The notes below the pieces were generated by a model. That model was not told where the DNA came from, made no database searches, and saw only the letters and a list, made by a program, of their open reading frames with translations. From Plumapathes pennacea (Eukaryota > Cnidaria > Anthozoa > Antipatharia > Myriopathidae): a DNA stretch of 64,000 nucleotides. Position numbers and translations under genes: made by a program. Shown here one piece after another: positions 34,867 to 45,791 of this stretch (within the stretch, counting starts at the first letter, position 1; each line of letters begins with the position of its first letter). The stretch is taken from NCBI GenBank assembly GCA_964036295.1, contig OZ038469.1:16921591-16985590 (forward strand). Reading direction: 5' to 3'.

Positions 34867-37264
34867 ATCTACACAGCAGAAGGATCGTGTGTGTCTTGTT
34901 AAAGCGTATTGTGTGGTTCTGGCATCTAACGATTGATTATAAAGGACAATCTTTTCTGTCTTGATTTATAGATTATATACAGCTGTTGCGTTCGTTCAAA
35001 TTAATGTTCTCGTCTGTTGGCCAAGATTTTCACCTCGAACGAATTTGTGTTATATTCAGCCTATGATTGTCGTGTCGTCTCGTAACAGTTGTAGTAAACA
35101 AACTAGATGTATTTTGGAAAGTATGTATGAAGTAAATATATTGATAAGTAAATATATAAAAGGTATTTATGGTTGAGAAAAATGTACGGGATGAATGAAA
35201 GAATAAACGTTTTGACTTACGGCCGCCATTTTATTCTCATTCAGTGAGAGAAGCAAATGCTGACTTATAGTTACGTGTGTACCCGTTGTTGTGGTACCAG
35301 TGGAGATTTCACTAACGGTTAGTTGCAAAACACAAGAATAAATTAACTAGTCGCACGACAAATCCAGTTCAAACAAAGGCTTGTGTGACTTGAATATCCA
35401 CGACGGAAACGGTCTATATACAGCTCCAATTTTTTAGCTCGCGAATCCCACAAAGTGGGATTCAAGTTATTGTAATCACTCTGACTCCCTACTTCTCCCT
35501 GTTGTCAACAACAGAATTTCCAAATAGAGCAGTTGCGGTTTTCCAAGTTTGGTCATGATCAAGGTCGCCTTGCCGTCGTAACAACGCAGTTCAAAAACAA
35601 CAAATCGTCGCAGTTCTTGCGAAATGAGTTGCCAGTCGATCTGTTGCATTTCAGAACCATTATCACCGAGGTTTTGGTAAATTCTCGGTTGTAAGCGTAA
35701 GTCACAGTTTATAAACCCGTGACAGCCCGGGGCGACTTCAGCTAATCGAAATATTTCTATAATTTGATTACAAACTTGCAAATGGGTGTTTCACATTTTA
35801 CGGTCTGCCAACTGAAATATTGACACAAAATAATAACTAGCTAGCTCTTACCGTACCGTTCCGGTATGAAGTGTGGTCAGTTTGTGCACAAAGTTTATCA
35901 AGAAAATTGGGTGGTGCTTGAAACCTTAAACCTTAATACCTGTTGTATTAGGCAGTAATCTTTCGTTCAAGTCGCTCCGCATACATAATTTCAAAAGCTG
36001 TGATTCAAATGCAAACTTGAAAATATCGCGAACAAGAATGGCCCCAAGAACTGATCTTCGCTTTAACTCTTCACATGGCTTTTTCGGGAGCCTTCCGTTC
36101 TTTTGTCGGCAAATATTCCGGCCAATGGTGAAGTTGATATACGGTCGGAAATCGTTCCGACTTCACAAACAAACCATTCCGGCTTTTATTGGTGCCGAAT
36201 ATTAACGCACGATCATTTATCGATTCTTACCTCACACACTCGATAGCATAGTGTCTACAGACAGACAGACAGACACACAAAACTGTACACAACTGAAATA
36301 AGAATTTAAAATTGAACACAACTGACCAAAACCGCAAGTACGTGTCACAAGTGTATCACATTTCACTTAATTATTTAGCTTGAAACTCAGCCAAAAGAAT
36401 AAAATCATACTTTGTTTACGCACGTATTTAGTTTGGATGCAGCCTAAGTTGGAGTATCATGGCCTCTGATAAATATGGAAGTGTCGAAGATAAGTTGTGC
36501 ATGGTATAAACTGAATAAATGAAGTCACGGATAGACTTTTTTCGTTACGGCGCCGGATGTTCTCGTTCCAGTTCAGAGATTCGTCAGTGAAAAATTCTAA
36601 ATTCTCCCATTTCGCGCGCCACACAGTGTTATGAATGTTCACCCTCGAAATCGAATACACGGTTCAGCGAAAGTGGAGGCCCGCGGAAACGGATGCGAAC
36701 TTCCACATACCTAAAATTGAGCAAATTTTACAATGTGACCTTGAGCCAGTTCTAATGCCTAGTTCCGCAAAAGTACTTTTTACAAATTCGCGAGCTCAGT
36801 TACAGCTACCTTGCTGCTTTGATTTTATACGTGTTCTGTTTGCAGCAAAAGTAATGTCGCGCTTTACCATTTCGACCGATCCAAACAAACAACCACAAAG
36901 AGAAGTGTAAGAATGATAAACTTGTGCAAGATAAGAAGTTAAAGAACAGAGTACATTACTTTTTTGACAAATACTCTGGCTACATACAGCGGTGCATTTA
37001 TGCGTTGTGAATAACACGTATACAATGTTCAAAACCAAATTCAGACTAAAACTTTCCGTTGTAGACTGCGCCAAGGCATTCTTTTCAGAAAGGAAGGCCT
37101 GAGTATAGCACTTTGCTGTTTGGCAGTGATCTGTGGCCGTGGACTAGAACCGAGTGTTACGTTTATGACGTTTACTGTGACCGTTTACTGTAGGATTTCT
37201 TGGAACTCATTGAGCACGTGGCAGAAATACAAGCAGGTGTGAAAAACATTTGGAAACTAAGACT
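34867..37264. other. Spacer between the fusion gene and IFI27-like 3
   Basis: Holds the 3' UTR of the fusion gene, a likely poly(A) signal at 35202-35207, a GACA microsatellite at about 36258, and the upstream region of the next gene. Parts of 34935-35290 recur in degenerate form at 39000-39190. Open frames here show no family resemblance. Confidence 0.55.
35202..35207 (+). terminator. Probable polyadenylation signal of the fusion gene
   Basis: AATAAA about 340 bases after the stop codon, the first canonical copy on the plus strand after the gene. Confidence 0.5.
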
Positions 37265-40067
37265 ATGGATCTTCAGGCACGAATGCTTATTTGTTTCGTG
37301 CTAATCTTGACATCTGTGGTCCCGGCTGCACGAGGTGAGAATCACTTGTCTTGTTTAGCTTGGGCAGGTAAAAAATTTTGCCGCGCAATTTTGCCGTTTA
37401 GACGGATGTATCTTGGTTTACCTGAAGACCCTGAAAACGAAGAGCCTTCCGATTAATCTGAATGGCATCCACTTTTTTGTATTTTCGAGCGGCAAACAGG
37501 CTGCATGGTTTATCTTAAAGTGATCTGTATGTACGTAGTACCTCGTATTTCGGTCGATCATCTTGAACTGCTTAAAGGTGGTGTTACACTGGTCGATTTG
37601 CAGCGACGATTTGCACCGCCGATTTGCTCCAAACTCACGCAACGGTGTTGCAAGTGTTTTTGATTCGCTTTCAAAAACTTGCAACGCGTTGCAGCACTGC
37701 AAACATTGCAAAAAATCGTTCGCAATGCGGTGTTCCACCTCAACGACTTTTAGCGCAACATCGCATCGTTGCAAATCGACCAGTGTAACACCGGTTCAGA
37801 CGCCGCTCCTGACATTGCGCCGAACCTAATAGTAATAGATTCGACCCTGGTTTGACATAGGAGCGACTGTTGATTCAAACGGCGAACTTTTTCTGCCGCA
37901 CCAAATACACAACAGTGCTTATGTTTAAGGATACATATTTTTAATTCAAAATAATTTAAAATAATTTATGCAATAGGTACGGCACATGTGAAGAGCGGCG
38001 TCTGAATCAACGTCGCTCCCACGTCGGATTATGGGTTGTTACGAAAACTAAGACCCATGAAAACGAAGACCTAAGACCCAAAAACGAATACCCCCCTAAA
38101 ACTCTCGTAAGACGGCTCATAGGAGCCCGCGCTGTGTTCTGTTACTTTGTGCGAGTGTCTGTTTGATTCCTTCGTAAAACGCAGGGGTTATTACGAAAAC
38201 TAAGACCCCCTCTTAAAACGCACGTAGAATCAAACAGACACCTCCGCTTGACTTTATTCGTTTCACTGTTCGCCCTGGTCGCAACACGGAGGCAGATGTG
38301 CTTGTTACGGCTAATTTGTGATAGGGTCTTAGTTTTCGTAAAACGAAGGGGTTATTACGAAAACTAAGACCCCCCGCTAAAACGCACGTGGAATCAAACA
38401 GACACTCGCACAAAGTAACAGAACACAGCGCGGGCTCCTATGAGCCGTCTTACGAGAGTTTTAGGGGGGTCTTCGTTTTTGGGTCTTAGGTCTTAGGTCT
38501 TCGTTTTCATGGGTCTTAGTTTTCGTAACAACCTCGGATTATGCGACAGCGTCAGTGAAACCCAAGGCCCATTTCAAGCGTCGCGCTACTGCCGTGCCGA
38601 ACTCAACTCAAATTTCTTCAAACAATCGAATTTGCTCATTTGCATTGAGTTCGGCACGGTAGTGGCGCGACCTAATTCAAATATGCCGAACCTACTTGAT
38701 TCAAACGCCGCTCTTTCAAGCATTAGGCAGGTTCGGCACATGTCAGGAGCGGCGTCTGAACCGGGCCTAGCTGGGCACGTTCGATTGAGTCTCTTCCGGA
38801 ATGGGAATAGCGATACTAATAAATATTGATAAAACTTTGCTTTGGAGCTGAAGTATGTAAAGATGTATCGGGAGCTGTTTGAAATGTCAGCGTGAAGGTT
38901 TTGAAACCAATCCCGAAAAAAATTTCCCCCAGAACAAGCATAACTTTGGATAATTTAAGCTACTTCTGCGCATGATGTGGTTCAGTGTATATTAGTGAAT
39001 TATTACAAAGGGCAGCTAGTCTTTCCCGTCTTGATTTATAAATTCTATACGGCTGTTGATGTTGCTGCTGATGTATGGAATGTAAAAATAGATGGTTTTG
39101 ACTCGTGTGGTATCCTGCATGCATGTTTATATTCTCATCAAAGACGTGAAAAACAAATGCTGTGTATCGTTACGTGTACCTGTTGTTTTCTTAGTAGATT
39201 TATAGTGCTCCCTCACGTTATAAATGTTCCAACAAAAATTAAAGAAAAAAGAATTAAAATTAACAGTCAAGTTGAGAATGTTGATCTATTGTAACGGACA
39301 AAAATTATTCATCTACTCACTATCTGTTATTCTTAGTGATCCTTGTAAACATGTACTACCTGCATGTATTTTTCCACTCTAGCACTTGCCAGTCTAACAC
39401 TGATTTCACATCTGTGTTTGGCAATGTTTCAACTAAGTGGATATAACAGCTCCTTCCAACTGAGGTGATTGATGTGACAGAAGACTGATCCTATAATTTC
39501 TTGCATTTTGTCTCTGCAGGGCGGCAGTCCAAAAGCAAACCAGTATCATGGTCCTGGTGGACAGATGTCGTTGAACCTGTATACAAACTTGGTATGACAT
39601 TTGATGATGTTTTCAACACTAGTTATCTGGGTGACTTAAGTATTTACAGGACTATTTCACAGTGAAGAATGAACTTAATAATATTTCTTGTCTTTTTATT
39701 GGCAGCTTCTTCGGAAAGCAAATCTTTGTGGAACACCATTAATTGTAACAAAGTTCCAGCTGCAGCTGGTGCAGTTGCTGGGGTAACTTTTTTTGCGGCA
39801 GCTCCTGCAGCTCTCACAGCCGCTGGCTTCACAAGTGCAGGGATAGCTGCTGGCTCATGGGGTGCCACACTGATGGGTTGGACTGCTTCAGCAACGGGCG
39901 GAGGTGTTGCCTCTGGGAGTATTGTTGCTACTCTTCAGAGTGCTGGAGCTACTGGTGTGGGAGCTACAGCTGCAAGTGCTGTTGGATGGACCACTTTTCA
40001 TATCACCAAGTTCTTTCAAGGAGAATGCCAAAACACTTCAGACAATGATAAGCAAAAAGATGTGTAA
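37265..40067 (+). CDS. IFI27-like: IFI6/IFI27-like (ISG12 family) protein 3 with signal peptide
   Basis: Exons 37265-37334, 39520-39591 and 39706-40067; 167 residues. Exon 1 is a typical signal peptide (MLICFVLILTSVVPAARG). Exon 2 encodes a Trp-rich linker (VSWSWWTDVVEP). Exon 3 encodes the ISG12 domain with AAGFTSAGIAAGSWGATLMG and GGGVASGSIVATLQSAGA, then a hydrophilic tail. The junctions are both phase 1. The signal peptide points to the secretory route, unlike the mitochondrial location usual for vertebrate IFI27. Unspliced, exon 1 continues for 40 more codons as a short secreted peptide ending at 37456. Intron 1 (2.2 kb) is filled with insertions and a decayed duplicate of an IFI27-like 3' region, so the assignment of exon 1 to this gene is less certain than exons 2-3. 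Confidence 0.78.
37580..37792. mobile_element. 213-bp MITE with GGTGTTACACTGGTCGATTTGC ends
   Basis: Left end GGTGTTACACTGGTCGATTTGCA, right end its complement (GCAAATCGACCAGTGTAACACC). The interior is further palindromic around GCAACG / CGTTGC. It abuts the next element directly. Confidence 0.85.
37793..38762. mobile_element. Outer TIR element interrupted by a 500-bp insertion
   Basis: Ends GGTTCAGACGCCGCTCCTGAC and GTCAGGAGCGGCGTCTGAACC are exact complements over 21 bp. Sub-terminal copies of GAGCGGCGTCTGAA and GCCGAACC recur inside. Removing the nested 500-bp element and one copy of its target duplication leaves about 460 bp. Confidence 0.8.
38034..38533. mobile_element. Nested 500-bp foldback element with 10-bp target duplication
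   Basis: Ends GGTTGTTACGAAAACTAAGACCC and its complement. Inverted arms run about 140 bp through AAAACTCTCGTAAGACGGCTC and GTGTTCTGTTACTTTGTGCGAG. The duplication TCGGATTATG lies at 38024-38033 and 38534-38543. The centre repeats GGGTTATTACGAAAACTAAGACCCCC. Confidence 0.9.
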
Positions 40068-43000
40068 ACTTGTGAAATTTAATGTACACATTTGTACTGA
40101 TTTTTTTGCTAAGGCAGCAGTTAATATGAAGGATGCATACCACAGTAAATTTGCATATTTTTGTATTTCTGTTTCTGTATACTCTAAAACCACTGCAGTT
40201 AATATTATTATCACTTAGAAGATCCTAGAATTTTGTTCTAGATTATTGAGCAATGCAGCAGTCTCAGTTGTTGTAGCTTAATTGTTTCAGCACTTGCTAG
40301 GACCATTATTATTTAGATATGTTTAGTCACCATGTGCTGAGAATTTCATAATCACTAGCTATCACAAAGCCAGCACAATTGTAGCTCTTAGTCAGTGTTC
40401 GATCAGCTCTCTGTGGGGGAGGTTCACTCCTGGTTGTACTGTTCAAGACATTGGGAACATAAGTTGTTAAGCAAGCATATTGGAGCACAAGGTACAATTT
40501 AGATTATTCTCTTTCTACTAGGTTCATACAATTATGCAGGATTGTTTAGGTTCAGTTTCTAGCTCAGTCAATGTGCACATTTTTCAGTTCAGTAGTTATG
40601 CCTTTGATCAGCAATATATTATTTCTCAATCTACATAAGCACATGGTCCAATTCAAGTTGTATCTAGCTCAGTTGTTATTTAGTTGTGTTTCACTTAAAC
40701 TTTGCCCTTGGTGAAGCAAGTATTTCAGTGCACAGATTTTAAATTGTTTCATCCAAATTGATTTGCTCACCTTTGCTGTGTTAGCACCCTGTGTATTTCT
40801 TAGTCAAGTAGTTTCATCTTTGTGTCCTTATTCTGTTCAGTTTAGTCAATTCAATGCTACAATCACTAGCCATGTTTTTCAGTATTTCACAGCATGATTT
40901 GCATATCAGCTTACTGTTTAGTCAAGGATAACTTGATTAGTCATTAAGTCATTTCCTGTCAGTTAGCAATTCCTATTGTTGCAATTAGGTTTACAAAATG
41001 CAATGTTTATCTTTGTTGTCAACAAGCTTAACAGCAGTCTTTAGTACCAGTGCTACTCCTATTGCCAATGAGCAAGCCGAGCGAAGACGGTCGGCTTGTG
41101 AGGCGGCCAGCATATGCCATGTGAAGTATTGCAGCAGGCAGAAAAATTCTCGATCGAGCTGTTAAAAGTGTAATGTAAGGTGTAGATTCCCTGGAGACTT
41201 TGGTGCCGGAAATATTAGAGCCAACAGAGCCAATGAAAAGAGATGTTGATTTAATTGGTGTGACTGTTCTTAGCCAATCAGGAGGGAGTATTTTGCATGA
41301 GGTTAACACATGCACTCACTAGCATCTGTCATCGAGTTCTTTTTCTCTCATTGGCACTTAGTGAAAGCTACAACTAGTAGTTAGGATAATCGAGTTAGGT
41401 TATATTCTCATAGTATTTTGTTGTACTTGCTTTGTTTCCTAGCAATGTTCCTCATTTCCGTTTTAGACTGTTTTAGACCATTTATACCGTTTTTATACAC
41501 TGGTACTGTTTTGATCTGTTTCATTAAAGTGTTTTTGTCAGTCCACTTGCTGCATCCCTATTTAATTATTCACAGTGAAACTGCTCGCGCCGTCCGGTTA
41601 CATAAACACAGCATAGGATGTTTCTTACTTTTCAATTCCTTGATATTTTCTAGCTTTAGTATTATTATTTGATCAACCTGTTGTGTTTTATAGCTGTTAT
41701 AAATCTGTTTATTTCATGCATAGTAGTGATGCTAAAGGATTTCTGACGACATTAATAATTAGTTATTCATTCATTCATTCATATCATTTTATTCTGTTAC
41801 AAGGCCCAAATTGATAGCAGTTTTGTAACTGAAAAAGTGGTTAACCTGTCAAAATGGTGTTACTATTTATTAATATTATTCGCATGGTAATTAGCACAAA
41901 TAAAGATAACTGGAAGTTTTCTTTTTGATCAGGAATGAAAAGATTTAAAATCATTTTATTTCTTGAGGTGCTTCATGATACCTAATGGCTATTTAGTAAA
42001 AACATATCAATTGGTCTATAATATTAGGATAGCTGTAGGTGTCACACTGGCTTTGGAGAGTGACCAGGACTGGTAAACAGATTCTTTTGGGACTCAAAAA
42101 GTATACCAGCAGGTTGCACAGCAAATTTGATAAAAAAAGCATTAACATGACAGTGAACTAAACAACATGAGTTGGACAAAACAAAAATGGTCAAATAATG
42201 AATATAGGCCTACCCAAATAGGCCCAATATTCTGATAACAGAAATCCCCTCTTGCTTATATTAACCCTGCCCAGTAAAATTATAAACCGGCTCTCCTTCC
42301 ATCCATTCTTCACAAGAGTACCAGGTAAATAGATTAATGAGCCAGATTCTCACTTGAACTGACTAAAATAACATAGCATTTACTGTTTAAACAAGCTGCC
42401 ACTAGTGTGCTAATAAAAATTAATTGGTTACTGTTATGCACTTTGAAATATATATTTTCATTCCAGATACTATAAGCCCTTTACGAAGTTAAATATGCCA
42501 TATAAAATCTGAGGGCTTATCACAGGAAATTTACAGTAACATACCCTCAAAACACCAGGGCTGAGTTGGGTAGGGTCTGGCTGTCGTACATTTTGCACTG
42601 ACTACACTTACAGTATAGTGTTATGTGCTGACCAGAGCTGTATCAGCTGCCAGTTTTCGCAGGCATCCTTGATTTACACCATTCCATTTGCAAAAGTAGA
42701 AAACGGCTGCGTGAAGGCTAAGAGAAAGAAGAAGGAAAACAAATACAAAATATTTTTTTAGTAACTCAATATCAATAAAACTTCAAGATTTAAAGTGCAT
42801 ACCTGTGGACTTCTTTATACCGCCCTCAACTGCCCGCATCTCATTGTCGGTGGGTACTCCATATATCGTTCACAATTTGTCCCAGCATCCTCGTTCCCAG
42901 GCTCTTTTCCCCGCCCCACCAACATGGCCACAAGCGTGCCGATCCGTCGACTCATAAAACGGTCATAAACCTACGTTACAAGTTCTTTTAAAAGTGTAAA

Positions 43001-43946
43001 GTGAAAGTTTACAAAACAGTGTATAATGAGGGCCGGGTGAAGCTCTTACAGTTAACGGTTAAAAATATTGCTTTCTTATGGTTGGCGGGTATTTTTTGAC
43101 CATTTTACAGTTACAGGGGGAAGGGGAGGGGAGTTCTAACTCCGTTGGCGCGAGTCGTAAGGGGGCCCGGGCCCCGGGGGCATGCAATATGACTCAGTTA
43201 TCAAATTTGCACGCGGTAGGTCATGCCGTTGCTCAAGGTCGGGTGGAAAACGCGGAGTGCGTAAATGTGTCTCGTGTAAACACGGTATAAGATGTCCAGA
43301 TTACTTTTTAGTTTTAATTTCTTGATATTTCCTAGCTTTAGTATTGTTATTTGATCTAAACAACAGTGAAATCCCGACACAAGAAATCCTTTCCGGCTAC
43401 TGGAAAAAAGTACTTTGAATGTACTTGTAAGTCGTATTTTCAGTGACTATAAAACTGCTTTTTTATAAACTTTTAGAACCTATCGATGACACAAAACGAT
43501 GACCTGTTGACATAATAATAATAGGGACCTGTTGACCAACTAAGGCCGTGATACATGAGACCGTTACGAACTCAGACCGGTACGCAACGGCCACCTGCAT
43601 CACACTGATCTGTATTAATTATAGCTGCAGAAAAATTAGTATCGCACGCGAGCTGCTAGACGGAAATCAGTATTGATTTCAGGAACACGATCCATCCCAG
43701 CCCCGCCAGCCGGTGTGACTAAGCGTGCTGTACTCGATCCTTTACTATATGAGCTCCTCTACAGTCGTCGACTGGTGCCAGTTGTAGTTTCGGCCATACG
43801 AGGCGAAGACAGCCACCTGGAACGAGTATATTGTGAATGTGTACTGATGACGTAAGGGAAATTCCCTGGGAATTCTTAGAACTGAAAGTGCTTACGTTGC
43901 AGAAAGGTACTTGCATAATCTTTGGAACTGATCAGTGGTGAAAAGT
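40068..43946. other. Long spacer between IFI27-like 3 and 4
   Basis: Mostly AT-rich unique sequence without recognisable exons. Notable: a short segment at about 41633-41675 (CTTGATATTTTCTAGCTTTAGTATTATTATTTGATC) recurs at 43320-43357. The CCTCGTTCCCAGGCTCTT motif of the APLF foldback is at about 42891. The last few hundred bases should hold the promoter of gene 4. The ORF on the minus strand at 41028-41315 has no recognisable family. Confidence 0.5.
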
Positions 43947-44774
43947 ATGCATTTTGGAGCCCTAACTTCTGCCTTTGTCGTCGTATTCATTTTGACATCT
44001 GGTAACTATGCAGGTGCTGCAGGTAAGAAGTAAAGCCGTGCTAGTTTAGCCACGATTTTTAGTTACATGACCGCTTTCGCGGTGTCCGTAGAATGTGAGG
44101 CAGAAATCTTTAAATTTACGACACTCTATATTACGTGGTCACCAAGGGCTCGTTATTTTCTTTTTATGGCTCAATCCGAAACAGGAATGATAGAATACTC
44201 GCACAAGTAAAGCAAGCGCAAGGAATGAAAAGGTCTCCATTCTAGTACGTTTTTTTTACAAATCATATTCGCGTGAGCCAGCCCAAGAGAGCTAATGGCT
44301 CATCTTACTCCGACAGCCAGCCAGCCAGCCAGAATATATAAGATACAATTGATTATTTTTTTTGTAGCCAGCTCTGGGCTGCGCAGCTCTTGTCCAGATC
44401 GCGAAAATAAACGCGAATCCCAATTATTTCTTAAAGGAGACTCGGAAGACAAGCAGCAGTCCTGGATGAGGAGTCCAGTCCAGATGGCAAAGGAACATTA
44501 TTGCCAATTTTTTATTGGTGTTGCAGTTGTGATCCTGGTCGTGATCTACTTTCCAGGACTAGTGCTCAATGTTATCGGGTTCACTGCTACAGGAATTGTC
44601 AAAGGCTCCATTGCTGCCTTCATGATGTCCATATCTGCGATACAAAGTGGTGGAGGTGTGGTTGCTGGAAGCTTGGTGGCTATATTTCAGAGTATTGGGG
44701 CCGTAGGTCTGAATCCTCAAATATCAATTGTTTTGGCATTGATGTTCTTGTTTTGTTGGTACTGGTGGGCTTAA
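43947..44774 (+). CDS. IFI27-like: IFI6/IFI27-like (ISG12 family) protein 4, divergent, with signal peptide
   Basis: Exons 43947-44022 and 44368-44774; 160 residues. Exon 1 is a signal peptide (ALTSAFVVVFILTSGNYAGA). Exon 2 starts with about 45 hydrophilic residues containing DKQQSWMRSP, comparable to DQQESWASR in the fusion gene, then the ISG12 core: a first helix that has lost most Gly/Ala (FIGVAVVILVVIYFPGLVL), the conserved ATGIVKGSIAAFMMSISA and GGGVVAGSLVAIFQSIGAVGL, and a last strongly hydrophobic segment ending FCWYWWA. The junction is phase 1. Function unknown. Confidence 0.83.
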
Positions 44775-45791
44775 TGTGAAGTGGAGATACTTTTAGGGTG
44801 ACTGTGACAAGTGATTTATTGTAAATATTTCCTTGTACTTCAGGCACATGTCTGACACAAAACTTTGCTTTCACATGTGGCTAAATATAGATAAATAACA
44901 ACCGGATAGAGCGCAAGAGTTTCAAATCCTGGTGAAAACATTGCTTCATTTCTTTACCAACTATACCACTACAATGTGCAAACTTGCATGCAACTAGATG
45001 TGTTTGCTATAGCGTGTCAATAAAACAGACATTTCCATATAATCAATGTGTGACAAAATATGCAACAGTTGTAAAAGATTAGAAGTAAACATTATACAAC
45101 TTTGCATAAAGGGCATCTTTATTGTACTTGAATTTTTTTACATCTCAAACAAAAGCTGTGTAGAAATATAACTGTCAGAAAATTAGATATTTTATTCGTG
45201 GAGTTTCACAGTAGTTCAGTGGCAGAGAAGTTGGTGTGATATCCGTAGAATTTTACAGACTAAACAAATATAGAGGTAGATGAGAACAGAAAAAAAAAAA
45301 ACAAAAAAAAAAAAACAAACAAACAAATAATTATGTCCTTTTCCTTCATCATATTACAATATTTGTTGACTTTCTTAAATTTAGAAGTCAAGCCAGTGTG
45401 ACAGTATACAAAATTCTAACTAGAATGTCCAGGTCCACTTGATACAGATTATTAGTTGTGCATTTTTAGATAAACAGTACAGCCTACTGCATAAAAAGAA
45501 AAGAATAGTTAACACTGCATTTGTAAATGTAACATTGCACACTCAAATATTTGAAAACTAAAGTATAGCCTACCCAAGTCCGCTTCTCACAAAGCCAGAA
45601 GTGCTTAGAGCCAAAATATTGAATCTGCTTCATAAGTGTCACAGGACTGCAGCAGCCTTTGCAACAACATTCTTTCATCCAGTGGTCACATCCATAACCA
45701 GCCAATCAGACAACGGGGTGGCCTTTGTTGCCCTGTGCCTAGAATATCCAGTGATCTATTCCAAGTATTACATTTTCAAGCTAACTCAAGC
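44775..45791. other. Convergent 3' regions of IFI27-like 4 and TBP
   Basis: The plus-strand AATAAA (45019-45024) and a minus-strand AATAAA (45118-45123) face each other about 95 bp apart, so the two transcripts probably end close together. An A-rich tract lies at 45290-45327. No coding exon. Confidence 0.55.
45019..45024 (+). terminator. Probable polyadenylation signal of IFI27-like 4
   Basis: AATAAA 245 bases after the stop codon, within CAATAAAACAG. Confidence 0.55.

Noticed and set aside
41028..41315. 95-codon minus-strand open frame between IFI27-like 3 and 4
   Set aside because: No family resemblance, no convincing splice partners and no composition shift from the surrounding spacer.
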